From positions 1 to 64,000 of the forward strand of contig JANWUS010000006.1 in the NCBI GenBank assembly GCA_024958715.1: a DNA stretch of 64,000 nucleotides, in the 5' to 3' direction. Under the pieces are notes generated by a model, which was given only the letters and a program-made list of their open reading frames with translations, did no database searches and had not been told where the DNA came from. The DNA comes from Cyanobium sp. FGCU52 (GTDB taxonomy: Bacteria; Cyanobacteriota; Cyanobacteriia; PCC-6307; Cyanobiaceae). This document shows, piece after piece, positions 8,742-17,091 of this stretch (positions within the stretch are counted from its first letter, which is position 1; each line of letters opens with the position of its first letter). The position numbers and the translations under genes are program-made.

Positions 8742-9542
8742 ATGGGTACGCCGTCCGGCGTGATGACTGGCTCGATGACGGCCTCCGCCCCCAGCGCCAA
8801 CGGCGCCAACCACGGCAAAGAGACCATCCTCGTCGTGGATGACGAGGCCAGCATCCGCCGGATCCTCGAGACGCGCCTCTCGATGATCGGCTATCAGGTG
8901 ATCACCGCCAGCGATGGCGAGGAGGCCCTGGAGGCCTTCCACCGCAGCCACCCGGATCTGGTGGTGCTCGACGTGATGATGCCCAAGCTCGACGGCTACG
9001 GCGTCTGCCAGGAGCTGCGCAAGGAATCCGACGTGCCGATCGTGATGCTGACGGCCCTGGGCGATGTGGCCGACCGCATCACCGGCCTGGAGCTCGGCGC
9101 CGACGACTACGTGGTCAAGCCCTTCAGCCCCAAGGAGCTCGAAGCCCGCATCCGCTGCGTGCTGCGCCGGGTGGAGAAGGAGCAGGTGGCCGGCATCCCC
9201 AACTCCGGCGTGATCCAGGTTGGCGACCTGCGGATCGACACCAACAAGCGCCAGGTGTACCGGGGCGACGAGCGCATCCGGCTCACCGGCATGGAGTTCA
9301 GCCTGCTGGAGCTGCTGGTGAGCCGCTCCGGCGAACCCTTCAGCCGCGGCGAGATCCTCAAGGAGGTGTGGGGGTACACCCCCGAGCGTCACGTCGACAC
9401 CCGGGTGGTCGACGTCCACATCTCCCGGCTGCGTTCCAAACTGGAGGATGATCCTGCCAACCCCGAGCTGATCCTCACGGCCCGGGGCACCGGCTACCTC
9501 TTCCAGCGCATCGTTGAACCCGTTGCCTCCGAAGGAACCTGA
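8742..9542 (+). CDS. rpaB: OmpR-type response regulator RpaB (Ycf27)
   Basis: This is a 266-residue regulator. The receiver has D33/D34, phospho-acceptor D77 in V-V-L-D-V-M-M-P and K in V-V-K-P-F-S-P. The winged-helix output contains L-T-G-M-E-F-S-L-L-E-L-L and ends A-R-G-T-G-Y-L-F-Q-R. This combination is characteristic of RpaB, which binds HLR1 boxes and governs high-light and photosystem genes with the kinase NblS (not nearby). ATG 8742 gives about 25 non-conserved residues before K-E-T-I-L-V-V-D-D-E; ATG 8763 or 8775 are equally possible. The 3' end overlaps plsX by 29 bases. Confidence 0.93.
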   Translation: MGTPSGVMTGSMTASAPSANGANHGKETILVVDDEASIRRILETRLSMIGYQVITASDGEEALEAFHRSHPDLVVLDVMMPKLDGYGVCQELRKESDVPIVMLTALGDVADRITGLELGADDYVVKPFSPKELEARIRCVLRRVEKEQVAGIPNSGVIQVGDLRIDTNKRQVYRGDERIRLTGMEFSLLELLVSRSGEPFSRGEILKEVWGYTPERHVDTRVVDVHISRLRSKLEDDPANPELILTARGTGYLFQRIVEPVASEGT

Positions 9543-10926
9543 CTCCGGCGAGCGTCGCCCGGCTCCCTACCGGGCCCGCACCGGCCGCACCAAGCCGAGC
9601 CGCGCAATCCGCCGCCTGGTGATCTGGTACCGGCGCAACGCCGCGGTCACCACGATCGTGGACACCGCATCCGCCCTGGTGGACACCGCTTCGGCCGCCG
9701 GCAACGTGGCCGGCAGCGTGGCCGGCGTCGCGGGCAGCATGGCCGGGGCCGCCGGCACGGTGGCCGGGGCCGCCACCTCCGTGGCCGGATCGGTGCTCCA
9801 GCCCCTGGTGTTCGATCCCCTGCGGCGCCTGCAGCAGGGTCCCGGCGGCGTGGAGTCCCTGGCGGTGGGCGATGCCGAGCGGCTGTGGGTGGCGGTCGAC
9901 GGCATGGGCGGCGACCACGCCCCCGGGCCGATCCTCGAGGGCTGCCTGCGGGCGGTGGAGCTGCTGCCGATGCGCATCCGCTTCGTGGCCGAGACCGGCC
10001 CCCTGCAGCAGGCCATCCGCACCATGGGCCTCCAGGACGACCTCGATGAGGCGGTGGCCCTCGGGCTGATCCAGATCGTGCCCAGCGGCCCCTCGGTGGG
10101 CATGAACGAGGAGGCCACCGTGGTGCGGCGCAAGCGCGACGCCAGCATCAACCTGGCCATGGACCTGGTGAAGCAGGGTCAGGCCACCGCGGTGTACTCC
10201 GCCGGCAACTCCGGCGCGGTGATGGCCTCGGCCATCTTCCGCCTGGGCCGCCTGCCCGGCATCGACCGCCCCGCCATCGGCGCCCTCTTCCCCACCAAGG
10301 ACCCGGATCAGCAGGTGCTGGTGCTCGACGTGGGGGCCAACATGGACTGCAAGCCCGACTGGCTGCACCAGTTCGCCCTGCTCGGCAACATCTACAGCCG
10401 CGACGTGCTGCAGGTGAAGCGCCCCCGCATCGGCCTGCTCAACATCGGCGAGGAGGAGTGCAAGGGCAACGATCTGGCCCTGCGCACCCATCCACTGCTG
10501 GTGGCCGAGCCGCGCATCCGCTTCGCGGGCAACTGCGAAGGCCGCGACGTGCTCTCCGGCGACTTCGATGTGGTGGTGTGCGACGGCTTCACCGGCAACG
10601 TGCTGCTCAAGTTCCTGGAGTCGGTGGGCAGCGTTCTCCTCGACGTGCTGCGCGCGGAGCTGCCCCGCGGCCGCCGCGGCAAGGTGGGTTCCGCCTTCCT
10701 GCGCAGCAACCTGGTGCGCATCAAGAAGCGGCTCGACCATGCCGAGCACGGCGGCGCGCTGCTGCTCGGGGTCGACGGCGTGTGCGTGATCGGCCATGGC
10801 AGCAGCAAGGCCCTCTCGGTGGTGAGCGCCCTGCGCCTGGCCCATTCCGCCGCCAGCCACGGTGTGATGGACGACCTCCACGCCCTGCAGGGCAGCGGCG
10901 CCGATGCCGCGGCCGCCTGTGGTTGA
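9514..10926 (+). CDS. plsX: Phosphate acyltransferase PlsX with an N-terminal extension
   Basis: Makes acyl-phosphate from acyl-ACP for phospholipid synthesis. The catalytic body starts near residue 125 (L-W-V-A-V-D-G-M-G-G-D-H-A-P-G) and ends near 460; S-A-G-N-S-G-A and D-G-F-T-G-N-V are visible. The first ~120 residues are an extension with two V-D-T-A-S units and a Val/Ala/Gly-rich segment (residues about 64-93) with Gly spaced every three or four residues. The start is TTG 9514, inside the end of rpaB; GTG 9619 (residue 36) is an alternative. It is the first gene of the run plsX-fabH-fabD-plsC. Confidence 0.92.
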   Translation: MNPLPPKEPDSGERRPAPYRARTGRTKPSRAIRRLVIWYRRNAAVTTIVDTASALVDTASAAGNVAGSVAGVAGSMAGAAGTVAGAATSVAGSVLQPLVFDPLRRLQQGPGGVESLAVGDAERLWVAVDGMGGDHAPGPILEGCLRAVELLPMRIRFVAETGPLQQAIRTMGLQDDLDEAVALGLIQIVPSGPSVGMNEEATVVRRKRDASINLAMDLVKQGQATAVYSAGNSGAVMASAIFRLGRLPGIDRPAIGALFPTKDPDQQVLVLDVGANMDCKPDWLHQFALLGNIYSRDVLQVKRPRIGLLNIGEEECKGNDLALRTHPLLVAEPRIRFAGNCEGRDVLSGDFDVVVCDGFTGNVLLKFLESVGSVLLDVLRAELPRGRRGKVGSAFLRSNLVRIKKRLDHAEHGGALLLGVDGVCVIGHGSSKALSVVSALRLAHSAASHGVMDDLHALQGSGADAAAACG

Positions 10927-10952
10927 CTGAGCCCCAACCGCGGGCTGATCGA

Positions 10953-11987
10953 GTGGCGTCCGGCGCAGGCAACACGAGCCTCGGCTCACCGGGCATGCGG
11001 CTGGTGGGCTGCGGCAGCGCCCTTCCCGCCGCCTCGATCAGCAACGGCGCGCTGAGTGCCCGGGTGGACACCAGCGACGAATGGATCCGCAGCCGCACCG
11101 GCATCGGTGCGCGGCGGGTGGCCGGGCCGGGGGAAACGGTCACCACCCTGGCGGCGGGTGCCGCCAGGGCCTGCCTGGAGCATGCCGGCTGGGATCCGGA
11201 CGACGTGGACCTGATCCTGCTGGCCACCTCCAGCCCCGACGACCTGTTCGGCACGGCTCCCCGGGTTCAGGCGGCGCTCGGGGCGCGGCGCGCGGTGGCC
11301 TTCGATCTCACCGCGGCCTGCAGCGGTTTCCTGTTCGCCCTGATCACCGCCGCCCAGTACATCCGCGGCGGCACCTGCGAGCGGGTGCTCGTGATCGGCG
11401 CCGACCAGCTCAGCCGCTGGGTCGACTGGAACGACCGCCGCACCTGCGTGCTGTTCGGCGACGGCGCCGGCGCCGTGGCGGTGCAGGCCGACCCTGACGG
11501 CACCGACGACCTGCTGGGCTTCCGCATGCACTCCGACGGCAGCCGCAACGCCTGCCTCACCCTCGCCCAGACGGAGGAACACCGTCCGCTGATCGGCGAG
11601 CTCTCCTCCCAGAGCGGCGGCTTCGCCCCGATCCACATGAACGGGCAGGAGGTCTACAAGTTCGCCGTGCGCGAGGTGCCGGCGGTCCTGGCCGAGGTGC
11701 TTGAAGGCTGCGGGGTCACGGCGGCCGAGCTCGACTGGCTGCTGCTGCACCAGGCCAACCAGCGCATCCTCGATGCCGTGGCCGAGCGCTTCTCGGTGCC
11801 CGCCGAGCGGGTGCTCAGCAACCTCTCCGCCTACGGCAACACCTCCGCCGCCACCATCCCGCTGATGCTCGATGAGGCGGTGCGCGACGGCCGGATCCGG
11901 CCGGGTCAGCGGATCGCCAGCAGCGGCTTCGGCGCAGGCCTCAGCTGGGGTGGGGCCCTGCTGCGCTGGAGCGGCCCCGCCCTCTGA
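10953..11987 (+). CDS. fabH: Beta-ketoacyl-ACP synthase III
   Basis: Initiates fatty acid synthesis by condensing acetyl-CoA with malonyl-ACP. The catalytic triad is visible: Cys in L-T-A-A-C-S-G-F, His in L-L-H-Q-A-N-Q-R and Asn in Y-G-N-T-S-A-A-T. The N-terminus carries the usual T-S-D-E-W-I-R-S-R-T-G-I. The start is GTG 10953 (344 residues) or ATG 10995 (330 residues, nearer the family norm). It lies 26 bases after plsX and about 75 before fabD. Confidence 0.95.
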   Translation: MASGAGNTSLGSPGMRLVGCGSALPAASISNGALSARVDTSDEWIRSRTGIGARRVAGPGETVTTLAAGAARACLEHAGWDPDDVDLILLATSSPDDLFGTAPRVQAALGARRAVAFDLTAACSGFLFALITAAQYIRGGTCERVLVIGADQLSRWVDWNDRRTCVLFGDGAGAVAVQADPDGTDDLLGFRMHSDGSRNACLTLAQTEEHRPLIGELSSQSGGFAPIHMNGQEVYKFAVREVPAVLAEVLEGCGVTAAELDWLLLHQANQRILDAVAERFSVPAERVLSNLSAYGNTSAATIPLMLDEAVRDGRIRPGQRIASSGFGAGLSWGGALLRWSGPAL

Positions 11988-12029
11988 GGGGGGCAGGCTG
12001 TCGCACCGGTGGCCGATCCGGCCGCGGCG

Positions 12030-12035
12030 TAGCCT
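12030..12035 (+). promoter_or_regulatory. Possible -10 element for fabD
   Basis: TAGCCT lies 26 bases before the fabD ATG, matching the TAnnnT spacing seen before many genes in this window. There is no clear -35 element. It may allow fabD expression independent of plsX-fabH. Confidence 0.25.
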
Positions 12036-12061
12036 CGGACACCGCAACGACAACCGCATCG

Positions 12062-12973
12062 ATGGGCATCGCCTGGGTGTTTCCCGGTCAGGGTTCGCAG
12101 AAGGCCGGCATGGCCGCCGGTGTGCTCGACCTGCCGGGGGCCCGGGAGCGCTTCGCCCTCGCCTCGGAGCTGCTGGGCCGCGACCTGCTGGCGATCTGCC
12201 AGGGCGACGTACAGGGTGGCGAGGCAGAGGCTGGCGACGGGCCCACGGATCTGAACGACACCCGCAACACCCAGCCGGGCCTGTTCGTGGTGGAGAGCCT
12301 GCTGGTGGATGCCCTGCGGGCCCGAGGCCGCCAGGCCGATCGGGTGGCCGGCCACAGCCTGGGCGAACTGGTCGCCCTGTACGCCGCGGGCGTGTTCGAT
12401 GCCGAAACAGGGCTGCGGCTGATGCAGCGTCGCAGCGAACTGATGGCCGCCGCCGGCGGCGGGGCCATGACCGCGGTGATCGGCTTCGACCGCAACGCCC
12501 TGGAGGAGCAGGTGGCCGCCACCGAGGGTGTGGTGATCGCCAACGACAACAGCGAGGCCCAGGTGGTGCTCTCCGGCACCCCGGAGGCGGTGGCGGCGGT
12601 GTGCGGCGCCATCACCTGCAAGCGGGCGGTGCCGCTGCCGGTGAGCGGCGCCTTCCATTCCCCGTTCATGGCCGAGGCGGCGGAGGCCTTCGCCGCCGAA
12701 CTGGCGCCGATCCCCTTCGCCGATGCCGCAATCCCGGTGCTCAGCAACACCGACCCCACCCCCGAGACCTCCGGCGAGGCCCTCAAGCAGCGGCTCACCT
12801 CCCAGATGACCCGCGGTGTGCGCTGGTGGGAGATCATGGGGCGGCTGGCCGCCGATGGAGTGGACACGGCGGTGGAGATCGGACCGGGCAACGTGCTCAG
12901 CGGCCTGATCCGCCGCAGCTGCGACGGGGTGGCCACGGCCCAGGTGGCCGGCGCCGCCGACCTGGAGGCATGA
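12062..12973 (+). CDS. fabD: Malonyl-CoA:ACP acyltransferase
   Basis: Transfers malonyl from CoA to acyl carrier protein. The 303-residue protein has the oxyanion motif V-F-P-G-Q-G-S-Q at the N-terminus, the nucleophile Ser in G-H-S-L-G-E near residue 99, the R in L-M-Q-R-R-S-E-L-M and the catalytic His in S-G-A-F-H-S-P-F. The end overlaps plsC by four bases (ATGA), indicating coupled translation. Confidence 0.96.
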   Translation: MGIAWVFPGQGSQKAGMAAGVLDLPGARERFALASELLGRDLLAICQGDVQGGEAEAGDGPTDLNDTRNTQPGLFVVESLLVDALRARGRQADRVAGHSLGELVALYAAGVFDAETGLRLMQRRSELMAAAGGGAMTAVIGFDRNALEEQVAATEGVVIANDNSEAQVVLSGTPEAVAAVCGAITCKRAVPLPVSGAFHSPFMAEAAEAFAAELAPIPFADAAIPVLSNTDPTPETSGEALKQRLTSQMTRGVRWWEIMGRLAADGVDTAVEIGPGNVLSGLIRRSCDGVATAQVAGAADLEA

Positions 12974-13743
12974 GCCGCACCCCCATCGGACCGGTGCGGC
13001 GGGTGCTGCGCCGCCGCCGCCGGCCGGTGGAACCCCCGGCCCTGCTGAGGACCCCGCGGCCGAGCCTCACCTACCGGCTGATCAGCTACCTGCTGGTCTT
13101 CCCCCTCTACCGGCTGCTGTTCCGGGGGCGCACGGCCGGCAACGACAACGTGCCGCAGGAGGGGGCGGTGGTGGTGGTGGCCAACCATGGCTCCCACCTC
13201 GACCCCCCCTTGCTCGGCCACGCCCTCGGGCGCCCCGTGGCCTTCATGGCCAAAGCCGAGCTGTTCCGAGTGCCGCTGCTGGGGCCGATCATCCGGGCCT
13301 GTGGCGCCTATCCGGTGGCCCGGGGAGCCAGCGACCGCGAAGCGATACGCGTGGCCACCGACCGGCTGCTGCAGGGCTGGGCCACCGGCGTGTTCATCGA
13401 CGGCACCCGCCAGGGCAACGGCCGGGTCAACGATCCCCAGCCCGGTGCCGCCCTGCTGGCCGCCCGGGCGGGGGTGCCCCTGCTGCCGGTGGCGATCGTG
13501 AACAGCCACCGGGCCCTCGGCCCCGGTCAGTCCAGCCCCCGGCTGGTGCCGGTGCACATCCGCATCGGGACACCGATCCCTCCGCCGGCCTCCCGGCGCC
13601 GGGCCGATCTCGATGCCGCCACCCGCGCCTGCCAGGAGCAGATCAACCAGCTGCTGGATCTCGGCCTGATCAGCGGACGCCAGCTCGCTCCAGCCAGGGA
13701 GAGAGGTGCTCTGCCGCCCAGCGCCGCAGATCCCGGCCGCTGA
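12970..13743 (+). CDS. plsC: 1-acyl-sn-glycerol-3-phosphate acyltransferase
   Basis: Adds the second acyl chain to make phosphatidic acid at the membrane. The 257-residue protein has an Arg-rich N-terminus, a hydrophobic segment near residues 38-52, motif I N-H-G-S-H-L-D (the H-X4-D signature) and motif III as F-I-D-G-T-R, where most relatives have F-P-E-G-T-R. It starts at ATG 12970, overlapping the fabD stop. Its last 74 bases overlap the convergent YdcF-like gene. It closes the lipid run that begins at plsX. Confidence 0.92.
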   Translation: MSRTPIGPVRRVLRRRRRPVEPPALLRTPRPSLTYRLISYLLVFPLYRLLFRGRTAGNDNVPQEGAVVVVANHGSHLDPPLLGHALGRPVAFMAKAELFRVPLLGPIIRACGAYPVARGASDREAIRVATDRLLQGWATGVFIDGTRQGNGRVNDPQPGAALLAARAGVPLLPVAIVNSHRALGPGQSSPRLVPVHIRIGTPIPPPASRRRADLDAATRACQEQINQLLDLGLISGRQLAPARERGALPPSAADPGR

Positions 13744-14368
13744 TCACCCAGACCACCGCCCGGGCCGCATCCCCCCACAGCTTGCGCCGGCCTTCCTGCA
13801 CGCACAGATCGCCGCAGGGCACCGGCACCGGCGTGAGGTGGATGCCGCGGCTGCCTGCCACGATCCGGCCCACCAGCAGCGCTCGCTGCATGTGGTCGCT
13901 GCTGGTGACCAGCAGGGCATGGCGGATGCGAGCCCGGCGCAGGTCGTCGACCAGGGAGGTGAAGTTCGAGACCGTGTCCACCGCCCGGTAGTCGAGCCGC
14001 ACACGGTCGGCCGGCAGCCCCTGCTGCTCGCGGAACAGCCAGGTGGCGTACTCCGGGTTGGTGCCGCCGCTCACCACCACCGGCAGTCCGTCGGCGCGGG
14101 CCAGCCGGGCCGCGGCCCTCTCCCGGTCGACGTCGCCGCCCAGCACCAGGATCATCTGGGGCGGCGGCGGCGTGGGCCACCACCAGCCCCGCGACAGCCA
14201 GAGCAGGATGGAGCCGGCCAGCACCAGCCACCAGCGACCAAAGGAGCGTCGACGGCGCGGCCGCGGCGGCGGCCGCTTGCGTGGGGCTGGGGCGGCGGCC
14301 CGGGGGCGCGGCTCGCCGGCGTTGCGACGAAGCGAGCCCCGGGGGGGGACGGGACCGCGCACTCTCAC
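13670..14368 (-). CDS. YdcF/DUF218-family membrane-anchored protein
   Basis: This is a 232-residue protein with a very basic, Pro/Arg-rich N-terminus, one hydrophobic anchor (W-W-L-V-L-A-G-S-I-L-L-W-L), then a DUF218 domain starting M-I-L-V-L-G-G-D-V-D-R-E. The G-G-T-N-P and T-S-S-D-H-M-Q-R-A motifs are typical of YdcF/SanA-like proteins linked to the cell envelope. GTG 14368 overlaps the tsaB stop (GTGA), so it is probably coupled to tsaB. The 3' end overlaps plsC. Substrate unknown. Confidence 0.8.
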   Translation of the reverse strand: MRVRGPVPPRGSLRRNAGEPRPRAAAPAPRKRPPPRPRRRRSFGRWWLVLAGSILLWLSRGWWWPTPPPPQMILVLGGDVDRERAAARLARADGLPVVVSGGTNPEYATWLFREQQGLPADRVRLDYRAVDTVSNFTSLVDDLRRARIRHALLVTSSDHMQRALLVGRIVAGSRGIHLTPVPVPCGDLCVQEGRRKLWGDAARAVVWVISGRDLRRWAAEHLSPWLERAGVR

Positions 14369-15039
14369 ACTCCCGCTCCGACCGGACTGGTGGGATAGAG
14401 GGGCAGCACCGGCGCCCAGGGGGCGCTCAGGCGGCGGCGGGCCGCATCCTGGCCAAAGGCGAGCAGTTCTGCAGCATCCTGCGGCAGTTCCGGCGCCGCG
14501 ACGAAGCGCGGTGCCGCCTCGGCGCCGGCCTGGAGGGCTGCCGCCTCGAGGTCGTGGGGCTGGCGGTAGAGACGGGGGGGCAGAGCTTCGGCGATGCCGC
14601 CGAGGGCTTCGGGGTCGGCCGCGTACAGGCCGGCCACCTGGCCGTGGCGGGGGAGGTCCTGCACCAGCCAGAACGGGCCCACGGCCGGGGCCACCCCCTG
14701 GCGATGGAGGCGGCGGGCCATCAGCCGGAAGCTGCTGATGCCATCGAGGGGCAGGCCCAGCTGCTGGGCCAGGGTGCGGGCCACCACGATCGTGAGGCGC
14801 GTGCCGGTGAAGCCCCCAGGCCCCGTGGCCACCGCCAGGCGGGCCAGGCGGGGCCATTCGGAGGCGGGCAGCACGGATTCGATGCAGGTGAGGAGCTGGT
14901 TGGAGAGGCCCCGCCCCAGGGGGAAGGCCGCCAGCAGCGGAGCCTCCGGCTCTGGGGCGAGCCTCTGAACCGCCACACCGAGGGTGTCGCTCGAACTGTG
15001 CAGGGCCAGCAGCAGGGGGCCCGGCGGGGGAGAACTCAT
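14365..15039 (-). CDS. tsaB: tRNA threonylcarbamoyladenosine biosynthesis protein TsaB
   Basis: Non-catalytic partner of TsaD in making t6A37 on ANN-decoding tRNAs. The 224-residue ASKHA-fold protein shows the N-terminal L-L-A-L-H-S-S-S-D-T-L and the family signature G-P-G-G-F-T-G-T-R-L-T. The ATG at 15039 overlaps the ycf34 stop codon (ATGA), and its own stop overlaps the YdcF-like gene, so ycf34-tsaB-ydcF is a tightly packed minus-strand unit. Confidence 0.92.
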   Translation of the reverse strand: MSSPPPGPLLLALHSSSDTLGVAVQRLAPEPEAPLLAAFPLGRGLSNQLLTCIESVLPASEWPRLARLAVATGPGGFTGTRLTIVVARTLAQQLGLPLDGISSFRLMARRLHRQGVAPAVGPFWLVQDLPRHGQVAGLYAADPEALGGIAEALPPRLYRQPHDLEAAALQAGAEAAPRFVAAPELPQDAAELLAFGQDAARRRLSAPWAPVLPLYPTSPVGAGV

Positions 15040-15287
15040 GGGGGCAGGGGAGCGCCGGGTCTCAGCCGGGCCCAGCGTCCGGGGTCGGAGCGGAAGTCGT
15101 CACAGGCCCGCACATCCCATTCCACCCCCACCTGGCCCTCCGGCAGATCGCGCACCTGCACGTGGATGCGGGGGGAACGGGGTCGGAGATCAGGGGAGGC
15201 ACAGAGGTGGGGCACACCGTGCTGCCGCTCCACCGCGTGGTAGGCCTGACAGCGGTCGACCCAGTGGCAATCCACGCAGATGCACAT
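15036..15287 (-). CDS. ycf34: Ycf34 family iron-sulfur protein
   Basis: This is an 83-residue small protein starting M-C-I-C-V-D-C-H-W-V-D-R-C. Cysteines are at positions 2, 4, 7, 13, 29 and 62. Ycf34 of Synechocystis is reported to bind an Fe-S cluster and affect photosynthetic electron transport; the clustered N-terminal Cys fit this. Its start is only 28 to 49 bases from the divergent cca start. It is followed by tsaB with a four-base overlap. Confidence 0.88.
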   Translation of the reverse strand: MCICVDCHWVDRCQAYHAVERQHGVPHLCASPDLRPRSPRIHVQVRDLPEGQVGVEWDVRACDDFRSDPGRWARLRPGAPLPP

Positions 15288-15336
15288 GCCGCAGGGACGC
15301 TCGCGGACGCCCATTGTGACCTGCGACCGCCGGGAG

Positions 15337-16605
15337 ATGGCCCGCCGGCTGTGGGCGCGGCTGGAGCCCCAGCGGTGGCCGGTTCCGCCGGACGCCTTTC
15401 CCGCCGGCACGGCCCTGGTGGGTGGTGCCGTGCGCGACGGCCTGGTGGATCGGCTGGGGGAGCGGCCCGACCTGGATCTGGTGGTGGAGGGGGACGCGAT
15501 CGCCCTGACGCGGCGGCTGGCACGCGCCCACCAGGGCAGCTGCGTGGTGCTGGACGACGAGCGTTCGATCGCCCGGCTGGTGGTGCGCGGCTGGACGATC
15601 GACCTGGCCCGCCGGGTCGGCGACGACCTGGCCACGGATCTGGCCCGCCGCGACTACAGCGTGAACGCCATCGCCCTGCCCCTTGCGGGGCCGGATCAGC
15701 CGCTCGAGCTGGTGGATCCCCAGGGGGGCCTGCCGGATCTGGCGGCCGGGCGGTTGCGGGCGATCGGGGAGGCCAACCTGCTCGACGATCCGCTGCGGCT
15801 GCTGCGGGGCCTGCGCCTGGCCGCCGAGCTGGCGTTCGAGCTGGAGGGCGAAACCGCCTCCTGGATCCGCACCCACGCCGCCCGCTGCGGCTCCGTGGCC
15901 GGAGAGCGGGTGCTGGCGGAACTGGATCGGCTGGCCGCCGTGGCGGACGGGGGTGAACGCTGGCTGGGCAGGGCCGTGGATGCCCAGCTGCTTGCCCCCT
16001 GGGGCGCCCCGGCGCCGGCTCCCCGCGCCCTGGAGGGCCTCACACAGGAGGCAGCGGAGCTGCGGGGCCTGACCTGGCAGGAAGCGGAGTGGGCCCTGCC
16101 CCTGGCCCGGCTGGCGACCGTGCTGGATGCAGGGGCCCTGGCCGGCCTGCGGGCCAGTCGGCGCCTCCAGCAGCGCGCCGCCCAGCTGCGCCGCCACTGG
16201 GTGCTGGTGGAGGAGGCCGGCGAGGCGGAGGGTGGGGCCGATGGCCCGAGCTCCGAGGCCGATCCCCTCGCCCGGCTGGCGGAGCCCGAACGCCTCAGGC
16301 TGCAGCGGCAGCTGGAGGCGGATCTGCCGGCCTGGCTGCTGCGCCTGCCGATCGCGGCGGCCCGCTCCGCCTTGCAGCGCTGGCGGGATCCGGCCGACCC
16401 TCTGTTCCATCCCCGCCCGCCCCTGGACGGGCGAACCCTGCAGGAGGCGCTGGGGCTGGCCGCCGGGCCGGACCTGGGGCGCCTGATCGATCACCTGACC
16501 CGGGAGACGGCCTTCGGCCGCCTGGGCGGCGGAGAGGGCTCCGATGCGAGGACCTTGACCTGCGCGCGCCAGTGGCTGGCGGAGCGGGAGGGTCGCCATG
16601 GTTAA
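15337..16605 (+). CDS. cca: CCA tRNA nucleotidyltransferase / poly(A) polymerase family
   Basis: Adds or repairs the 3' CCA of tRNA, needed here because the window's tRNA-Asn lacks encoded CCA. The nucleotidyltransferase core has L-V-G-G-A-V-R-D and the metal-binding D-L-D-L-V-V, followed by R-R-D-Y-S-V-N-A and the helical D-D-P-L-R-L-L-R-G-L-R segment. A-adding, C-adding and full CCA enzymes cannot be separated by eye. The start may be ATG 15337 (422 residues) or GTG 15316. The C-terminal half is Ala/Leu-rich and poorly conserved. Confidence 0.88.
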   Translation: MARRLWARLEPQRWPVPPDAFPAGTALVGGAVRDGLVDRLGERPDLDLVVEGDAIALTRRLARAHQGSCVVLDDERSIARLVVRGWTIDLARRVGDDLATDLARRDYSVNAIALPLAGPDQPLELVDPQGGLPDLAAGRLRAIGEANLLDDPLRLLRGLRLAAELAFELEGETASWIRTHAARCGSVAGERVLAELDRLAAVADGGERWLGRAVDAQLLAPWGAPAPAPRALEGLTQEAAELRGLTWQEAEWALPLARLATVLDAGALAGLRASRRLQQRAAQLRRHWVLVEEAGEAEGGADGPSSEADPLARLAEPERLRLQRQLEADLPAWLLRLPIAAARSALQRWRDPADPLFHPRPPLDGRTLQEALGLAAGPDLGRLIDHLTRETAFGRLGGGEGSDARTLTCARQWLAEREGRHG

Positions 16606-16610
16606 CTTCA

Positions 16611-16647
16611 CAGGCAACGGCGTGTTCCTTCGCCTGCCAGATTTTTT
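16611..16647 (+). terminator. Possible hairpin plus T6 between cca and the RRM gene
   Basis: Two mutually exclusive stems are possible: CAGGC (16611-16615) with GCCTG (16632-16636), or GGCG (16619-16622) with CGCC (16631-16634). A run of six T follows at 16642-16647. It could terminate cca or act in the 5' leader of the RNA-binding protein gene, which starts 15 bases later. Confidence 0.3.
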
Positions 16648-16662
16648 CCTGCTTTCCCTCCC

Positions 16663-17091
16663 ATGAGCATTCGTCTCTACGTCGGCAACCTGCCGCAGTC
16701 TTTTGATGCCAAAGAGCTTGAAGCTCTGTTCACCAGCGTCGGGGAGGGGGTGCGCTTCAAGGCCGTCAACGACCGTGACACCGGTGTGTGCCGCGGTTTC
16801 GGCTTCGCGAACGTCGACGACCAGAAGCTCGCCGACACCGTGATCGAGCAGCTGAACGGCCGCGACTTCGGAGGCAACAGCCTGCGCATCGAGATCTCCG
16901 AGCGCCGTGACAGCCGCAGCGGCGGCCCCAGCGAGCGCCGCAACGGCATCGCTCCCACCAACGTCGCCCGCAAGGCCGTGAACAAGGTGGTGCACGCCGA
17001 CAGCGTCGACAGCGAAGCCCCCGATCCCCGCTGGGCCGGCGAGCTGGCCAAGCTCAAGAGCCTCCTGGCCGACCAGAAGGTCGGTGTCTGA
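16663..17091 (+). CDS. RRM-type RNA-binding protein (cyanobacterial Rbp)
   Basis: This is a 142-residue protein with one RNA recognition motif at about residues 1-80. RNP2 is L-Y-V-G-N-L (residues 5-10) and RNP1 is R-G-F-G-F-A-N-V. The C-terminal tail is Arg/Ser/Asn-rich and then acidic, and is not Gly-rich as in cold-induced Rbp proteins. Codon use at the 5' end is less GC-rich than its neighbours, as in highly expressed genes. The next gene starts eight bases before its stop. Confidence 0.92.
   Translation: MSIRLYVGNLPQSFDAKELEALFTSVGEGVRFKAVNDRDTGVCRGFGFANVDDQKLADTVIEQLNGRDFGGNSLRIEISERRDSRSGGPSERRNGIAPTNVARKAVNKVVHADSVDSEAPDPRWAGELAKLKSLLADQKVGV

Noticed and set aside
11872-12969. N-terminal extension of the plsC frame upstream of 12970
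   Set aside because: The open frame continues over fabD in another frame. The residues are Arg/Gly/Ala shadow and the ATGA overlap gives a normal PlsC start.
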